Under the pieces are notes generated by a model. That model had not been told where the DNA came from. It did no database searches and saw only the letters and a program-made list of their open reading frames with translations. From contig NZ_CP042344.1 in NCBI RefSeq assembly GCF_007954405.1, positions 1,116,001-1,180,000 of the forward strand: DNA of 64,000 nt. Direction: 5' to 3'. The position numbers and the translations under genes were made by a program. How positions within the stretch are numbered: the stretch's first letter is position 1; each line of letters begins with the position of its first letter. This document shows, piece by piece, positions 51,467 to 60,081 of this stretch. This DNA comes from Comamonas flocculans. GTDB lineage: Bacteria; Pseudomonadota; Gammaproteobacteria; Burkholderiales; Burkholderiaceae_C.

Positions 51467-53161
51467 TCATTCGCCGTTGACCCAGGTTTTGACGATGTTG
51501 GCGACGGCCACCGGATTTTCCTTGGCCAGCGAGCGTGCCTCCTGCAAGCGCAGCTGCTCTTCGGTCGGCGGCTGCTCGGGCTGCGTCACGGGCGCGGCCA
51601 GCGCCGGGCGCTCGATCTGCTCGGCCGCCAGCGCATCCACCTTGTGCATCGGCGTGGCCTGCAGCTTCTCGACGCGCCGGCCGGCCCTGAGCGCGGGGCG
51701 CACCACCGCCATCAGCAGCAGCACCGCGGCCAGCGACAGGCCTATGGGCAGGCCCAGGCTGCGCGCCAGCTCTAGCACCTCGGGCTGCTTGTACAGCGGC
51801 AGCTCGGCCGGCGCCAGCGCGTCGCTCTGGAACTGGGCGTTCATCAGGTTGACCGAGTCGCCGCGCTCCTTGTTGTAGCCCACCGCCTCGCGCACCAGCG
51901 CGGTCATCTGCTCGATCTGCTCGCTCGACAGCGGCTCGGCCACGGCGGGCTTGCCGCCGGGCTGCGCCACCATGCGGTAGTTCACCACCACGGCGGCGTT
52001 CACGCGCCTGACCACGCCCTGCGCGGCGCGCGTCACGCTGGTGGTCTTGTCCACCTCGTAGTTGGTGGTGATCTCGCGGTGCCCCACGCTGCCACCACCC
52101 GCCGCCGCACCACCCTGGGCGCCGGCGTCGGGCGCGGGGTTGGCGCCGTTGACCGGGGCGCTGGCGTTTTGCGGCGGCTGGTTGCTCACCGCGCCGGGCA
52201 CGCCGGCGGGCAGCTTGTCACCGGGCTTGGCGGCGTTTTCTATCACCTGCTGGCTGCGCACCGCGCTGGCGTCGGCGGCCAGGTTGGGGCGGTGCTGCTC
52301 CATGGTGGATTCTGTCTGGCTGAAGTCCACGTCGGCCGTGACCTGCGCGCGCACGTTGTCGCGCCCGACCACCGGCGCGAGGATGTCCACGATGCGCTGG
52401 GTGTACTGCTGCTCGAGCTTTTGCGCATAGGCCAGCTGCTCGCCGGTGGGCGCGCCGCCCATGCCCTCAGGGTTTTGCGACAGCAGCTTGCCGCTGTCGT
52501 CGAGCACGCTCACCGCCTGCGGCGCCAGCTCGGGCACGCTCGCGGCCACCAGGTGCACGATGCCGGCGATCTGGCCGCGGTCCAGGAAGCGCCCGGGGTA
52601 CAGGCTCACCAGCACCGAGGCCGAGGGTTTCTGCTGCTCGCGAAAGAAGCCGTTCTGGTTGGGCAGCGCCAGGTGCACGCGCGCGCTTTGCACCGGTGCC
52701 AGCGCCTGGATGGAGCGCGTGAGCTCGCCCTCGAGCCCGCGCTGGAAGTTCAGCCGCTCCTGGAACTGGGTCACGCCGAAGCGGCTGGTCTCGGTCACCT
52801 CGAAGCCCGCCACCGAGCCCTTGGGCAGCCCCTGCGAGGCCAGGCGCAGGCGCACGTCGTGCACCCGGTCGGCCGGCACCATGATGGCGCCGCCGCCTTC
52901 GGTGTATTTGTAGGGTACGTTCATCTGCGCCAACTGCGCGACGATGGCGCCGCCGTCCTTGTCGCTCAAGTTGGCGAACAGCACGCGGTAGTCGGGGCGC
53001 GCGGCGAACCAGGCCGCGGCCACCGCCATCAGCACGAACAGCGCCAGGCCCACCCCCAGGCGCAGGCGCGCCGCGCGGTCGAGCGAGGAAAAGCGCTGCG
53101 CCCACGGCCCCTGCGCCAGCGGCGCGGCGATCGGCATTTCGGCAACGGCGGCATTGGGCAT
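51467..53161 (-). CDS. fliF: Flagellar MS-ring protein FliF
   Basis: Inner-membrane ring on which the flagellum is built; 564 residues. One helix near the N-terminus (about 37-57) and one near the C-terminus (about 470-490) enclose the periplasmic ring-building motifs: VPYKYTEGGGAIMVPADRVH, RLRLASQGLPKGSVAGFEV, RGLEGELTRSIQALAPVQSA and RVHLALPNQNGFFREQQKPS. First gene of the operon; diverges from fliE. Confidence 0.97.
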   Translation of the reverse strand: MPNAAVAEMPIAAPLAQGPWAQRFSSLDRAARLRLGVGLALFVLMAVAAAWFAARPDYRVLFANLSDKDGGAIVAQLAQMNVPYKYTEGGGAIMVPADRVHDVRLRLASQGLPKGSVAGFEVTETSRFGVTQFQERLNFQRGLEGELTRSIQALAPVQSARVHLALPNQNGFFREQQKPSASVLVSLYPGRFLDRGQIAGIVHLVAASVPELAPQAVSVLDDSGKLLSQNPEGMGGAPTGEQLAYAQKLEQQYTQRIVDILAPVVGRDNVRAQVTADVDFSQTESTMEQHRPNLAADASAVRSQQVIENAAKPGDKLPAGVPGAVSNQPPQNASAPVNGANPAPDAGAQGGAAAGGGSVGHREITTNYEVDKTTSVTRAAQGVVRRVNAAVVVNYRMVAQPGGKPAVAEPLSSEQIEQMTALVREAVGYNKERGDSVNLMNAQFQSDALAPAELPLYKQPEVLELARSLGLPIGLSLAAVLLLMAVVRPALRAGRRVEKLQATPMHKVDALAAEQIERPALAAPVTQPEQPPTEEQLRLQEARSLAKENPVAVANIVKTWVNGE

Positions 53162-53342
53162 CGTGCGGCTTTCCAGGCAATGGCTTGCGCCCCGGGCAGG
53201 CAGGGGCGGTGCGACGATTATTCACGCCCCCCCTGCCAGCGTTGCGCCAATAAGGCGCGGATTTGGCCGGCTGTTCCCTCTTCCGCCGGCACGCCTGTGC
53301 CCTAGGATAGGGCCACTTCGCACCACGACCGGGCAGCACACC

Positions 53343-53654
53343 ATGGACCTGCGCATCTCCACCACCCCCATGCCGCTTGCCAGCGCGCTGGCGGCGCGGC
53401 GCATGGCCCAGCCCCAGGGCGCCACGCCCGAGGCCGGTTTTTCCAGCGCGCTCAAGGGGGCTCTGGGCGCCGTGAGCCAGGCGCAGAACCAGGCCGACGA
53501 GCTGCAAAAGCAGGTGCAGCTGGAAAACCCCAAGGTCAGCATCGAAGAGACCATGGTCGCGATCCAGAAGGCCCAGGTGGGCTTCCAGGCCACGCTGCAT
53601 GTGCGCAACCGCCTGGTGCAGGCCTATACCGACATCATGAACATGCAGGTGTAG
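53343..53654 (+). CDS. fliE: Flagellar hook-basal body protein FliE
   Basis: Rod adapter between MS ring and proximal rod; 103 residues. The C-terminal half is typical: VQLENPKVSIEETMVAIQKA followed by QVGFQATLHVRNRLVQAYTD. The frame is open 63 codons further upstream; ATG 53343 gives the standard length. Divergently oriented to fliF across a 181-base gap in which I cannot identify a clear sigma-28 or sigma-54 promoter. Confidence 0.95.
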   Translation: MDLRISTTPMPLASALAARRMAQPQGATPEAGFSSALKGALGAVSQAQNQADELQKQVQLENPKVSIEETMVAIQKAQVGFQATLHVRNRLVQAYTDIMNMQV

Positions 53655-53691
53655 CGGCGGCGCGCAAGCACCCCTGGCCGAGCGCCTCGCA

Positions 53692-54087
53692 CTACTGCGC
53701 GTCAAACGCCGCGCGCAGCCATTGCAGGCCCTGCGGACCGAGCGCCACCACGTCGAAGCGGCAGGGCGGCAGCGTCGGCAGGCGCATCAGGTAGTGGCGC
53801 GCCGCGAAGACGAGGCGCCGGCGTTTGAGCGCGCCGACGCTGGCCGCGGCGCCGCCAAAGCCGGCCGAGGCGCGGCTGCGCACCTCGACGAAGACCAGCG
53901 TGCCGTCGGCGTCGCGCAGGATCAGGTCGATCTCGCCGCCGCCGCGGCCCGGGGTTCGATAATTGCGCTGCACCAGCTTCAGGCCCGCCGCCTGCAGGTG
54001 CGCAAGCGCCGCGTCTTCCGCCTGCTGGCCGCGCAGGCGCGTGGTGGGCTTCGGGCCGGCCGCGTTCTTGTTACCGAGGAATCCCAT
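53692..54087 (-). CDS. yraN: YraN family protein (UPF0102, endonuclease-like)
   Basis: A 131-residue protein of the Holliday-junction-resolvase-like nuclease fold: GQQAEDAALAHLQAAGLKLV, then the putative catalytic residues in GGGEIDLILRD and LVFVEVRSR. Precise function is unknown. Its ATG shares base 54087 with the TTG start of rsmI on the other strand, a common yraN/rsmI pairing but an unusually tight one. Confidence 0.92.
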   Translation of the reverse strand: MGFLGNKNAAGPKPTTRLRGQQAEDAALAHLQAAGLKLVQRNYRTPGRGGGEIDLILRDADGTLVFVEVRSRASAGFGGAAASVGALKRRRLVFAARHYLMRLPTLPPCRFDVVALGPQGLQWLRAAFDAQ

Positions 54088-55019
54088 TGAGCGTCTCCTA
54101 CCTCACTGCCCTTGTCGCCGCGCGCGAGGCGGCCGGTGCGCAAGATTATCCGCAGGGCGCGCTCTACGTCGTGGCCACGCCGATAGGCAACCTGGCCGAC
54201 ATCACGCTGCGCGCGCTGCAGGTGCTGCAGCTGGCCGACCTGCTGGCCTGCGAGGACACGCGCCACAGCCAGCAGCTGCTGCGCGCCTATGGCCTGGACA
54301 AGCGCGCCGGCCAGTGGCTGGCGCTGCACCAGCACAACGAGGCCGAGGCCGCCCAGACCGTACTGCAGCGCCTGGCGCTGGGCGAGCGCGTGGCCTATCT
54401 GAGCGACGCCGGCACGCCCGCCATCAGCGACCCCGGCGCGCGCCTGGTGGCCGCGGCCCAGGCCGCGGGCGTACGCTGCATCCCGCTGCCCGGCGCCAGC
54501 AGCCTCACCGCCAGCCTGAGCGTGGCCGGCGCCGTCGCGCCCGCCGACGCCCCGCAGGGCTTCGTCTTCCACGGCTTTCTGCCCACGCGCGCGGGCGAGC
54601 GCCAGAGCGCCTGGGCGCAGCTGGCCGCCGAGCCGCGCACCACCGTGCTGCTGGAAGCGCCGCACCGCATGGGCGAGCTGGTGCACGAGCTGGCCGCGCT
54701 GGGCGAGCGGCGCGTGACGCTGGCGCGCGAGCTGACCAAGCAGTTCGAGGAAGTCGCCACGCTGCCCGCGCGCGACTGCGCCGCCTGGCTGCAGCACAGC
54801 GCCCAGCGCAGCCGCGGGGAATTCGCCATCGTGCTGCACCCGCAGGCCGCCGGCGCAGGCAGCCAGCCGTCGCGCGGCGACGAGGTGCTGCGCCTGCTGC
54901 TGCCCGAACTCGCGCTCAAGCGCGCGGTGCAACTGGCCGCGACCCTCACCGGCGAAGGGCGCAACGCGCTCTATGAACGCGCGCTGGCCCTGCGGCGGGA
55001 AAGCGGCCCACCCGGCTGA
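54087..55019 (+). CDS. rsmI: 16S rRNA 2'-O-methyltransferase RsmI
   Basis: Methylates C1402 of 16S rRNA. Length is 310 residues. Signature ALYVVATPIGNLADITLRAL, then LACEDTRHSQQLL, VAYLSDAGTPAISDPGARLV and the C-terminal LARELTKQFEEV. The only usable start upstream of the conserved core is TTG 54087, supported by a GAGGAA ribosome site six bases before it. It converges with dsbD across an inverted repeat. Confidence 0.96.
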   Translation: MSVSYLTALVAAREAAGAQDYPQGALYVVATPIGNLADITLRALQVLQLADLLACEDTRHSQQLLRAYGLDKRAGQWLALHQHNEAEAAQTVLQRLALGERVAYLSDAGTPAISDPGARLVAAAQAAGVRCIPLPGASSLTASLSVAGAVAPADAPQGFVFHGFLPTRAGERQSAWAQLAAEPRTTVLLEAPHRMGELVHELAALGERRVTLARELTKQFEEVATLPARDCAAWLQHSAQRSRGEFAIVLHPQAAGAGSQPSRGDEVLRLLLPELALKRAVQLAATLTGEGRNALYERALALRRESGPPG

Positions 55020-55180
55020 GGCAAGGCTGAAGAAGTCCCCGCGATGGTGCGCGCCCAGCCTGGGGATGGGCTGCTAGGCGCAAACCGCAGCCATAGTCGA
55101 AGCTATTGCGAGGATTTGTAACGCCGCAGACCGCCACCGGGTGGGATGCGCGCCGCGCGAGGGGCTTCTTCAGCCTTGCC
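55020..55180. repeat. Inverted repeat filling the gap between rsmI and dsbD
   Basis: GGCAAGGCTGAAGAAG at 55020-55035 (plus TCCCC to 55040) is mirrored by GGGGCTTCTTCAGCCTTGCC at 55161-55180, with one bulged base. The interior has smaller hairpins (GCCCAGCC...GGGCTG, CCACCGGGTGG). The element begins and ends exactly at the two stop codons, as a mobile palindromic or terminator element would. Confidence 0.65.
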
Positions 55181-57364
55181 TTAAAGCGCGGCCATGGCCT
55201 CGCGCAGTTCGCGCACGCCCAGGATTTCGCTGAACACCACCGGCGCGCGGCCCGGCGCGTAGAGCACGTACAGTGGCACGCCGCTGCGCCCGAAGGCGTT
55301 GATCGAGGCGGTGATGGCCGGGTCCTGGCGCGTCCAGTCGGCCTCCAGCAGCGCGATGTTCCTGGCGGCGAAGTCGCGGCGCACCTCGGCATTGGCCAGC
55401 GTGGTCCGCTTGTTGTACTGGCAGGTCACGCACCAGGCGGCGGTGTAGTCGACGAACACCGGGCGGCCCCGGGCCAGCAGTTCCTCGGGCAGGCCGGCGC
55501 GCCAGGCTTGCCAGCCGTTTGCAGATTGTGTAGCTGCCAGCGCAGGCGGGGCCTGCATTTCAACTATTTTTGGCCCCCAAATCGTTACCAACCAAGCGCC
55601 AACAGCTATTGAAAGCGGAGCCAGCACGCCGCGTGCGCTGCCGCGCAGCGTCAGGCTCCAGACCGCCAGCGCCATGGCCACCAGCAGGGCCAGCAGCGCC
55701 GCCGCGCCGTCGATGCCGCTTTGCTGGCCCAGCACCCAGACCAGCCAGACGACGGTGGCGAACATCGGGAAGGCCAGCACCCGGCGCAGGACTTGCATCC
55801 ATGCGCCCGGGCGGGGCAGCAGGCGCGCGACCGCCGGCCACCAGCTGGCCAGCAGATAGGGCGCGGCCAGGCCCAGGCCGAGGGCGGCGAAGATGCCCAG
55901 CGCCTGCGCCGCCGGCAGGCCCAGGGTGAGCCCGAGCGAAGCCCCCATGAAGGGCGCGGTACAGGGCGATGCGACGGCCACCGTCAGCACCCCGGTGAGG
56001 AAGGCGTCGGTCACCGGATGGCGCGCCTGCGCCGCGGCCCAGCGGGACGGCAGCAGCATGCCGACCTCGAACACACCCGCCAGGTTCAGCCCGATCAGCG
56101 TGAACAGCGCCGCCAGCAGCGCCACCACCAGCGGCGACTGCAGCTGAAAGCCCCAGCCCACCGCCTGCCCCGCCGAGCGCAGCGCCAGCATCAGCGCGCC
56201 CAGCGCCATGAAGGACAGCACCACGCCGGCGCCATAGGCCAGCCCGGCGGCGCGGCGCGCGCGCCGGTCGTCGGCATGGCGGGCAAAGCCGGCGACCTTG
56301 ACCGCCAGGATGGGGAAGACGCAGGGCATGAGGTTGAGCAACAGTCCGCCCAGCAGCGCCCCGCCCAGCGCCAGCAGCCACACGCCGGGCGCGGGCGGTG
56401 CGCGCGGCGCCAGCGCGGGCGGCGCCGCCGATGCCGCCGCCGCGGCCGCCACCGGCAGCGGCGCGGGGAATTCGGGCAGCGGCGGCCAACTGCCCTGCAC
56501 CGGCAGCGGCACGCGCCGGCCCGCGCCCTGCCAGCCCAGCACCACCGGCATCAGCGCCGGGCTGGCGGCGCGTTCGGGCGACAGCGGCACGCGCGCCGTC
56601 CAGGTCTCGCCCTGCCATTGCTGGCGCGGCTCGGCGGCGTTTTGCACCACCTCGGGCGTTTCGGGGAACACGTCCAGCACCTGGCCCCGCCAGGCAGCGG
56701 GCAGGCCCTGCACCTGCAGCTCGATCGCGTCCTCGCTCACCCGCGCCGTGCTCTGGCCCGGGGCCAGCGGCGCCGGCAGCGCGCGCTCGGCCGCGGCAAA
56801 GGCGTCGGCGTTCAGCGCCGTCGTGCCCGCCAGCGGCAGTTGCAGCGTCAGCGTGCCTTCCTCGGGCACGCACTCCATGCGGCAGACCAGCCAGGAGGCA
56901 TGCACCGTGAAGCTCGCCTGCGTCTGCCCCGGCGCCGGCGCGAACAGGCTGGAGACGCTCATCGGCACCGGCAGCAGCACCTGGCCCTCGTAGCCGTAGT
57001 TGGCCAGCGTGCCGATCGGGATCTTGCGCGGCAGCGGCCAGGCGATCTCGCCCGCATCCACGCCGGCGGGCAGCGTCCACTGCAGGCGCGTGGGCAGGCC
57101 GGAATCGCCCGGGTTGAGCCAGTAGGTGTGCCAGTCCGGCTGGTGGCTGAGCAGCAGCCCCAGGGTCAGCGGCTTGCCCGGCGCCACGCCTTCGGGCGCC
57201 TGGGCCACGAGCTCGGCGCGCACGTGCGGCGTAGTCACCACGCTGCCGGCCGCGGCCCCCGACGTACTCTTCAATTGAAATTGGGCTGCGGCGCTGGTGC
57301 CGATTGCGGTTGCAGCTATCAATAACAGAGCGCGCGGCAGAAAGAGGCGAAGTCGGGCAAACAT
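55181..57364 (-). CDS. dsbD: Thiol:disulfide interchange protein DsbD (ScsB-like)
   Basis: Moves electrons from cytoplasmic thioredoxin to periplasmic proteins such as CcmG. The 727-residue product has a signal peptide (about 1-26), a large N-terminal periplasmic domain with a redox-type Cys pair (VCRMECVPEEG), eight membrane helices with the paired Cys in LNLMPCVFPILAVKV and VASPCTAPFMG, and a C-terminal thioredoxin domain with AAWCVTCQYN. The linker before the last domain is partly encoded by a palindromic repeat. The frame is open upstream; ATG 57364 starts the signal peptide. Confidence 0.94.
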   Translation of the reverse strand: MFARLRLFLPRALLLIAATAIGTSAAAQFQLKSTSGAAAGSVVTTPHVRAELVAQAPEGVAPGKPLTLGLLLSHQPDWHTYWLNPGDSGLPTRLQWTLPAGVDAGEIAWPLPRKIPIGTLANYGYEGQVLLPVPMSVSSLFAPAPGQTQASFTVHASWLVCRMECVPEEGTLTLQLPLAGTTALNADAFAAAERALPAPLAPGQSTARVSEDAIELQVQGLPAAWRGQVLDVFPETPEVVQNAAEPRQQWQGETWTARVPLSPERAASPALMPVVLGWQGAGRRVPLPVQGSWPPLPEFPAPLPVAAAAAASAAPPALAPRAPPAPGVWLLALGGALLGGLLLNLMPCVFPILAVKVAGFARHADDRRARRAAGLAYGAGVVLSFMALGALMLALRSAGQAVGWGFQLQSPLVVALLAALFTLIGLNLAGVFEVGMLLPSRWAAAQARHPVTDAFLTGVLTVAVASPCTAPFMGASLGLTLGLPAAQALGIFAALGLGLAAPYLLASWWPAVARLLPRPGAWMQVLRRVLAFPMFATVVWLVWVLGQQSGIDGAAALLALLVAMALAVWSLTLRGSARGVLAPLSIAVGAWLVTIWGPKIVEMQAPPALAATQSANGWQAWRAGLPEELLARGRPVFVDYTAAWCVTCQYNKRTTLANAEVRRDFAARNIALLEADWTRQDPAITASINAFGRSGVPLYVLYAPGRAPVVFSEILGVRELREAMAAL
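55559..55614 (-). repeat. Palindromic repeat inside dsbD
   Basis: Minus-strand sequence AATAGCTGTTGGCGCTTGG, followed after about 20 bases by GGGGGCCAAAAATAGTTGAA, carries the AGCTG and GCGCTTG blocks of the repeat at 41983-42058. It lies in frame between the last membrane helix and the thioredoxin domain, encoding a VTIWGPKIVE-type linker. Confidence 0.45.
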
Positions 57365-57464
57365 GGTGCGGCTTGGAGGGCGGGCCCCGGCTTTGGTTCC
57401 GGGGAGCGCCGATGTTAGGACCAGGGCAGAGACCCCGGCGGCTTGGGTATCATGACCGCCCGCC

Positions 57465-57830
57465 ATGAGCCTGCTTGCCCGCCTTCGCCGCAGCGCCACC
57501 CGCTTGCCGGGCCGCGTGCTGCTGCTGTGGTTCGCCCTGGCGCTGGGCGCGGCCGCGGCCGCGCCGGGCGTGCAGTCGGGCATGGCACCCGACATCTGCA
57601 CCAGCGCCCCCGCCTGGAACGCGGGCGGCCTGGATACCGGCAGCGCGCCGGCCGGGCACAGCCACCTGGACTGCCCGCTGTGCCTGCCGGTGGTGCCGCC
57701 GCCGCCCGCCTGGGCGGGCCTGCCCTGCGCCGCGCCGCCGCTCGGCCAATGGCTGCGCTCGCGGCCCACGGCCCTGGCGGGCGGCCACGATGTGGACGTG
57801 CCACCCGCCCGCGGGCCGCCGCGCGCCTGA
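57465..57830 (+). CDS. DUF2946 family protein
   Basis: A 121-residue exported protein: signal-type segment (LLLWFALALGAAAAAPG), the motif GHSHLDCPLCLP, and a Pro-rich C-terminus. DUF2946 proteins typically occur next to copper genes, and the HxHxxCxxC motif could bind copper. Here it precedes the PCu(A)C chaperone gene by 95 bases and diverges from dsbD. Confidence 0.72.
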   Translation: MSLLARLRRSATRLPGRVLLLWFALALGAAAAAPGVQSGMAPDICTSAPAWNAGGLDTGSAPAGHSHLDCPLCLPVVPPPPAWAGLPCAAPPLGQWLRSRPTALAGGHDVDVPPARGPPRA

Positions 57831-57925
57831 GAACGCACCATCGCATTCCAGCGCGTCCACTCCGCCCGGCTGCGGCCCGCGGCGGGGCGGCGCACCGTCC
57901 CGTCTTTCAACGAATCCTGAACACC

Positions 57926-58450
57926 ATGCAAGCACTTTCCTTTTCCATTCGCCCCGCGCTGCTGGCGCTGGCCTTGTGTTTTCTGGCGCCCGCGGGCGCG
58001 CTCGCGCACGAAGCGCGCGTGCAGGTGCAAGACGCCTGGACGCGCGCCACCGTGCCGGGCCAGGGCGGCACCGGCGCCTTCATGACGCTGCAGGCCAACC
58101 ACGACCTGGAGCTGGTGGGCGCCAGCAGCCCGGTGGCCGGCGTCACCCAGGTGCACGAGATGAAGCTGGAGGGCAACACCATGCGCATGCATCCGGTGCC
58201 CTCGCTCAAGCTGGGCGCGGGCCAGAGCGTCACGCTCAAGCCCGGCGGCCACCACATCATGCTGCTGGACCTCAGGCAGCCGCTCAAGGCCGGCACGCAG
58301 ATCGACATCACGCTGCAGCTGCGCGACGCCCAGGGCGCCAAGCTGAGCCAGACGGTGCAGGTGCCGGTGCGGCAAAATGCCCCCGACGGCGCGGCCGGCG
58401 CCAGCCACGAGCACGACGCCACCCACACCCACGACCACCACGGCTCCTGA
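57926..58450 (+). CDS. Periplasmic copper chaperone PCu(A)C
   Basis: Delivers copper to the CuA or CuB centre of cytochrome oxidase. The 174-residue product has a signal peptide (about 1-27, GALAHEA) and the family Met/His motif (HDLELVGASSP ... VHEMKLEGNTMRMHPV). It ends in a His-rich tail (HEHDATHTHDHHGS) that may add metal-binding capacity. The frame is open upstream; ATG 57926 starts the signal peptide. Confidence 0.92.
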   Translation: MQALSFSIRPALLALALCFLAPAGALAHEARVQVQDAWTRATVPGQGGTGAFMTLQANHDLELVGASSPVAGVTQVHEMKLEGNTMRMHPVPSLKLGAGQSVTLKPGGHHIMLLDLRQPLKAGTQIDITLQLRDAQGAKLSQTVQVPVRQNAPDGAAGASHEHDATHTHDHHGS

Positions 58451-58467
58451 CGCACCGCACGCACGCC

Positions 58468-59283
58468 ATGCCCTACCCTTCCCGCTACTGGCAAGCGCTC
58501 GGCACGCGCGACTTTGCCGCCGCGCGCGACAGCGGCCTGGCGGCGCAGACCCTGGCGGTGCTGCCGCTGGCGGCGCTGGAGCAGCACGGTCCGCACCTGC
58601 CGCTCGGCGTGGATGCGGTGCTGGCGCAGGGCGTGCTCGACGCGGCGCTGGCGCAGCTGCCGCCCACGCTGGCGCTGCTGGTGCTGCCGGCGCAGAACGT
58701 CGGTCTGTCTACCGAGCACCTGTCCTACCCGGGCACGCTCAGCCTGCCGCCGGCCACGCTGCTGGCGCTGTGGGACGCGCTGGGCGAGGCGGTGGCGCGC
58801 GCCGGGGTGCGCCGGCTGCTGCTGTTCAACAGCCACGGCGGCAACGTCGCGCCCATGGACATCGCCGCGCGCAGCCTGCGCCAGCGCCTGGGCCTGCAGG
58901 TGTGGCGCTGCAGCTGGCCTGACCTGCCGCTGCCCGCGCCGGTGCGCGCGCTGTTCAGCGAGGAGGAGTGGCGCTTCGGCATCCACGGCGGCGCGGTCGA
59001 GACTTCGATGATGCTGCACCTGGCGCCCGAGACGGTGCGGATGGCGCAGGCGCGCCACTGGCGCTCGAGCTCGCAGGACCGGGCAGAGCGCTGCCCCATC
59101 GCGGGCAACGGCAAAAGCGTGCGCCTGGGCTGGATGATCGAGGACTACAACCCCAGCGGCGCCGTGGGCGACGCCAGCGCCGCCAGCGCCGACAAGGGCC
59201 GCCAGCTGGTGCAGGCCGCGGGGCAGGCGCTGGCGCAGCTGATGGTGGAGCTGCAGGGCTTGCCGCTGCCCGCGGGGACTTGA
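58468..59283 (+). CDS. Creatininase family protein
   Basis: A 271-residue metal-dependent amidohydrolase of the creatininase superfamily. Metal-ligand motifs are intact: ALEQHGPHLPLGVD (Glu, His, Asp), LFNSHGGN and IHGGAVETSMML. Members act on creatinine, mycofactocin-type precursors or riboflavin-pathway amides, so the substrate is open. It follows the copper chaperone by 17 bases and so may be cotranscribed with it. Confidence 0.85.
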   Translation: MPYPSRYWQALGTRDFAAARDSGLAAQTLAVLPLAALEQHGPHLPLGVDAVLAQGVLDAALAQLPPTLALLVLPAQNVGLSTEHLSYPGTLSLPPATLLALWDALGEAVARAGVRRLLLFNSHGGNVAPMDIAARSLRQRLGLQVWRCSWPDLPLPAPVRALFSEEEWRFGIHGGAVETSMMLHLAPETVRMAQARHWRSSSQDRAERCPIAGNGKSVRLGWMIEDYNPSGAVGDASAASADKGRQLVQAAGQALAQLMVELQGLPLPAGT

Positions 59284-59335
59284 GCGCCCCGCGGGCTGCG
59301 GCCGTCCGATGCCGGACGCCCGACCCGATCCGCTT

Positions 59336-60007
59336 TTACGCGTAGGTCTGCAGGGCCACGTCCTCGGGCGCGCTCAGGTGCGGCAGGGTGTTGAAGGTCT
59401 GCAGTGCCAGGCGCCGCGCGCTCACGCCGAGCTCGCTCACCGCCGTGTTGCGCAGGCGCATGTTCAGCGCGATGCCGACCTCGGGCGCGCTGCCCAGCAC
59501 CTGGGCGATGGCGGTGGAGATCGGGCCGCCGCTGGAGACCACCAGCAGCCGCTGGCCCGCATGCTGCGCGCGCGCCTGTTCGAGCAAGGCGCGCACGCCG
59601 GCGGAAAACGTCTGCCAGTCGGGCATGCCCTCGGGACTCAGGGTGCCGGCCATCCACTGCGCCAGCGCGTCGCACAGCAGGCGAAAGTAGCTGCGAAAGC
59701 CTTCGGGCGACTGCACCGCCGGCAAGGGTCCGGGGTGGACCGCGCGCACCAGCGCGGCGCCGTCGTATTCGTCCAGCGCGGCAAAGCGCTGCGCCGCGGG
59801 CAGGCCGTGCAGCGCCACGCCCAGGCCCTGCAGCGTCTGGGCATGGCGGCGCAGCGTGCCGCTCCAGACGGCGTCAAAACGCTGCCCGTGCGCCTGCCAC
59901 CACGCACCCAGGCGCTGCGCCTGCAGCTGCCCGCGGGCGCTGAGTTCGTCGTAGTCGCTCGCACCCAGCGAAGCCTGCGCATGGCGCACGAGGTAGAGGG
60001 TTCCCAT
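59336..60007 (-). CDS. Histidine phosphatase family protein lacking the second catalytic His
   Basis: A 223-residue member of the phosphoglycerate-mutase-like superfamily with the N-terminal motif YLVRHAQASLG (Arg8-His9-Ala10). At the position where the family usually has a second His (VxHGG) this protein reads LLVVSSGGPIST, that is Ser in place of His. The rest of the fold looks complete. It may have altered activity. It converges with the creatininase gene. Confidence 0.82.
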   Translation of the reverse strand: MGTLYLVRHAQASLGASDYDELSARGQLQAQRLGAWWQAHGQRFDAVWSGTLRRHAQTLQGLGVALHGLPAAQRFAALDEYDGAALVRAVHPGPLPAVQSPEGFRSYFRLLCDALAQWMAGTLSPEGMPDWQTFSAGVRALLEQARAQHAGQRLLVVSSGGPISTAIAQVLGSAPEVGIALNMRLRNTAVSELGVSARRLALQTFNTLPHLSAPEDVALQTYA

Positions 60008-60081
60008 GGCCGCCGATTGTGCGAACGCGCAGGTGCGCCCCTTGTCCCGGCGGCGACGCGGCGCCGCAGGGCGAAGCCGTA

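Noticed and set aside
53162-53342. Possible sigma-54 or sigma-28 promoter between fliF and fliE
   Set aside because: GG/GC spacing does not fit sigma-54 (GGCACGCCTGTGCC gives GG-N10-CC), and no TAAA/GCCGATAA pair is visible for sigma-28.
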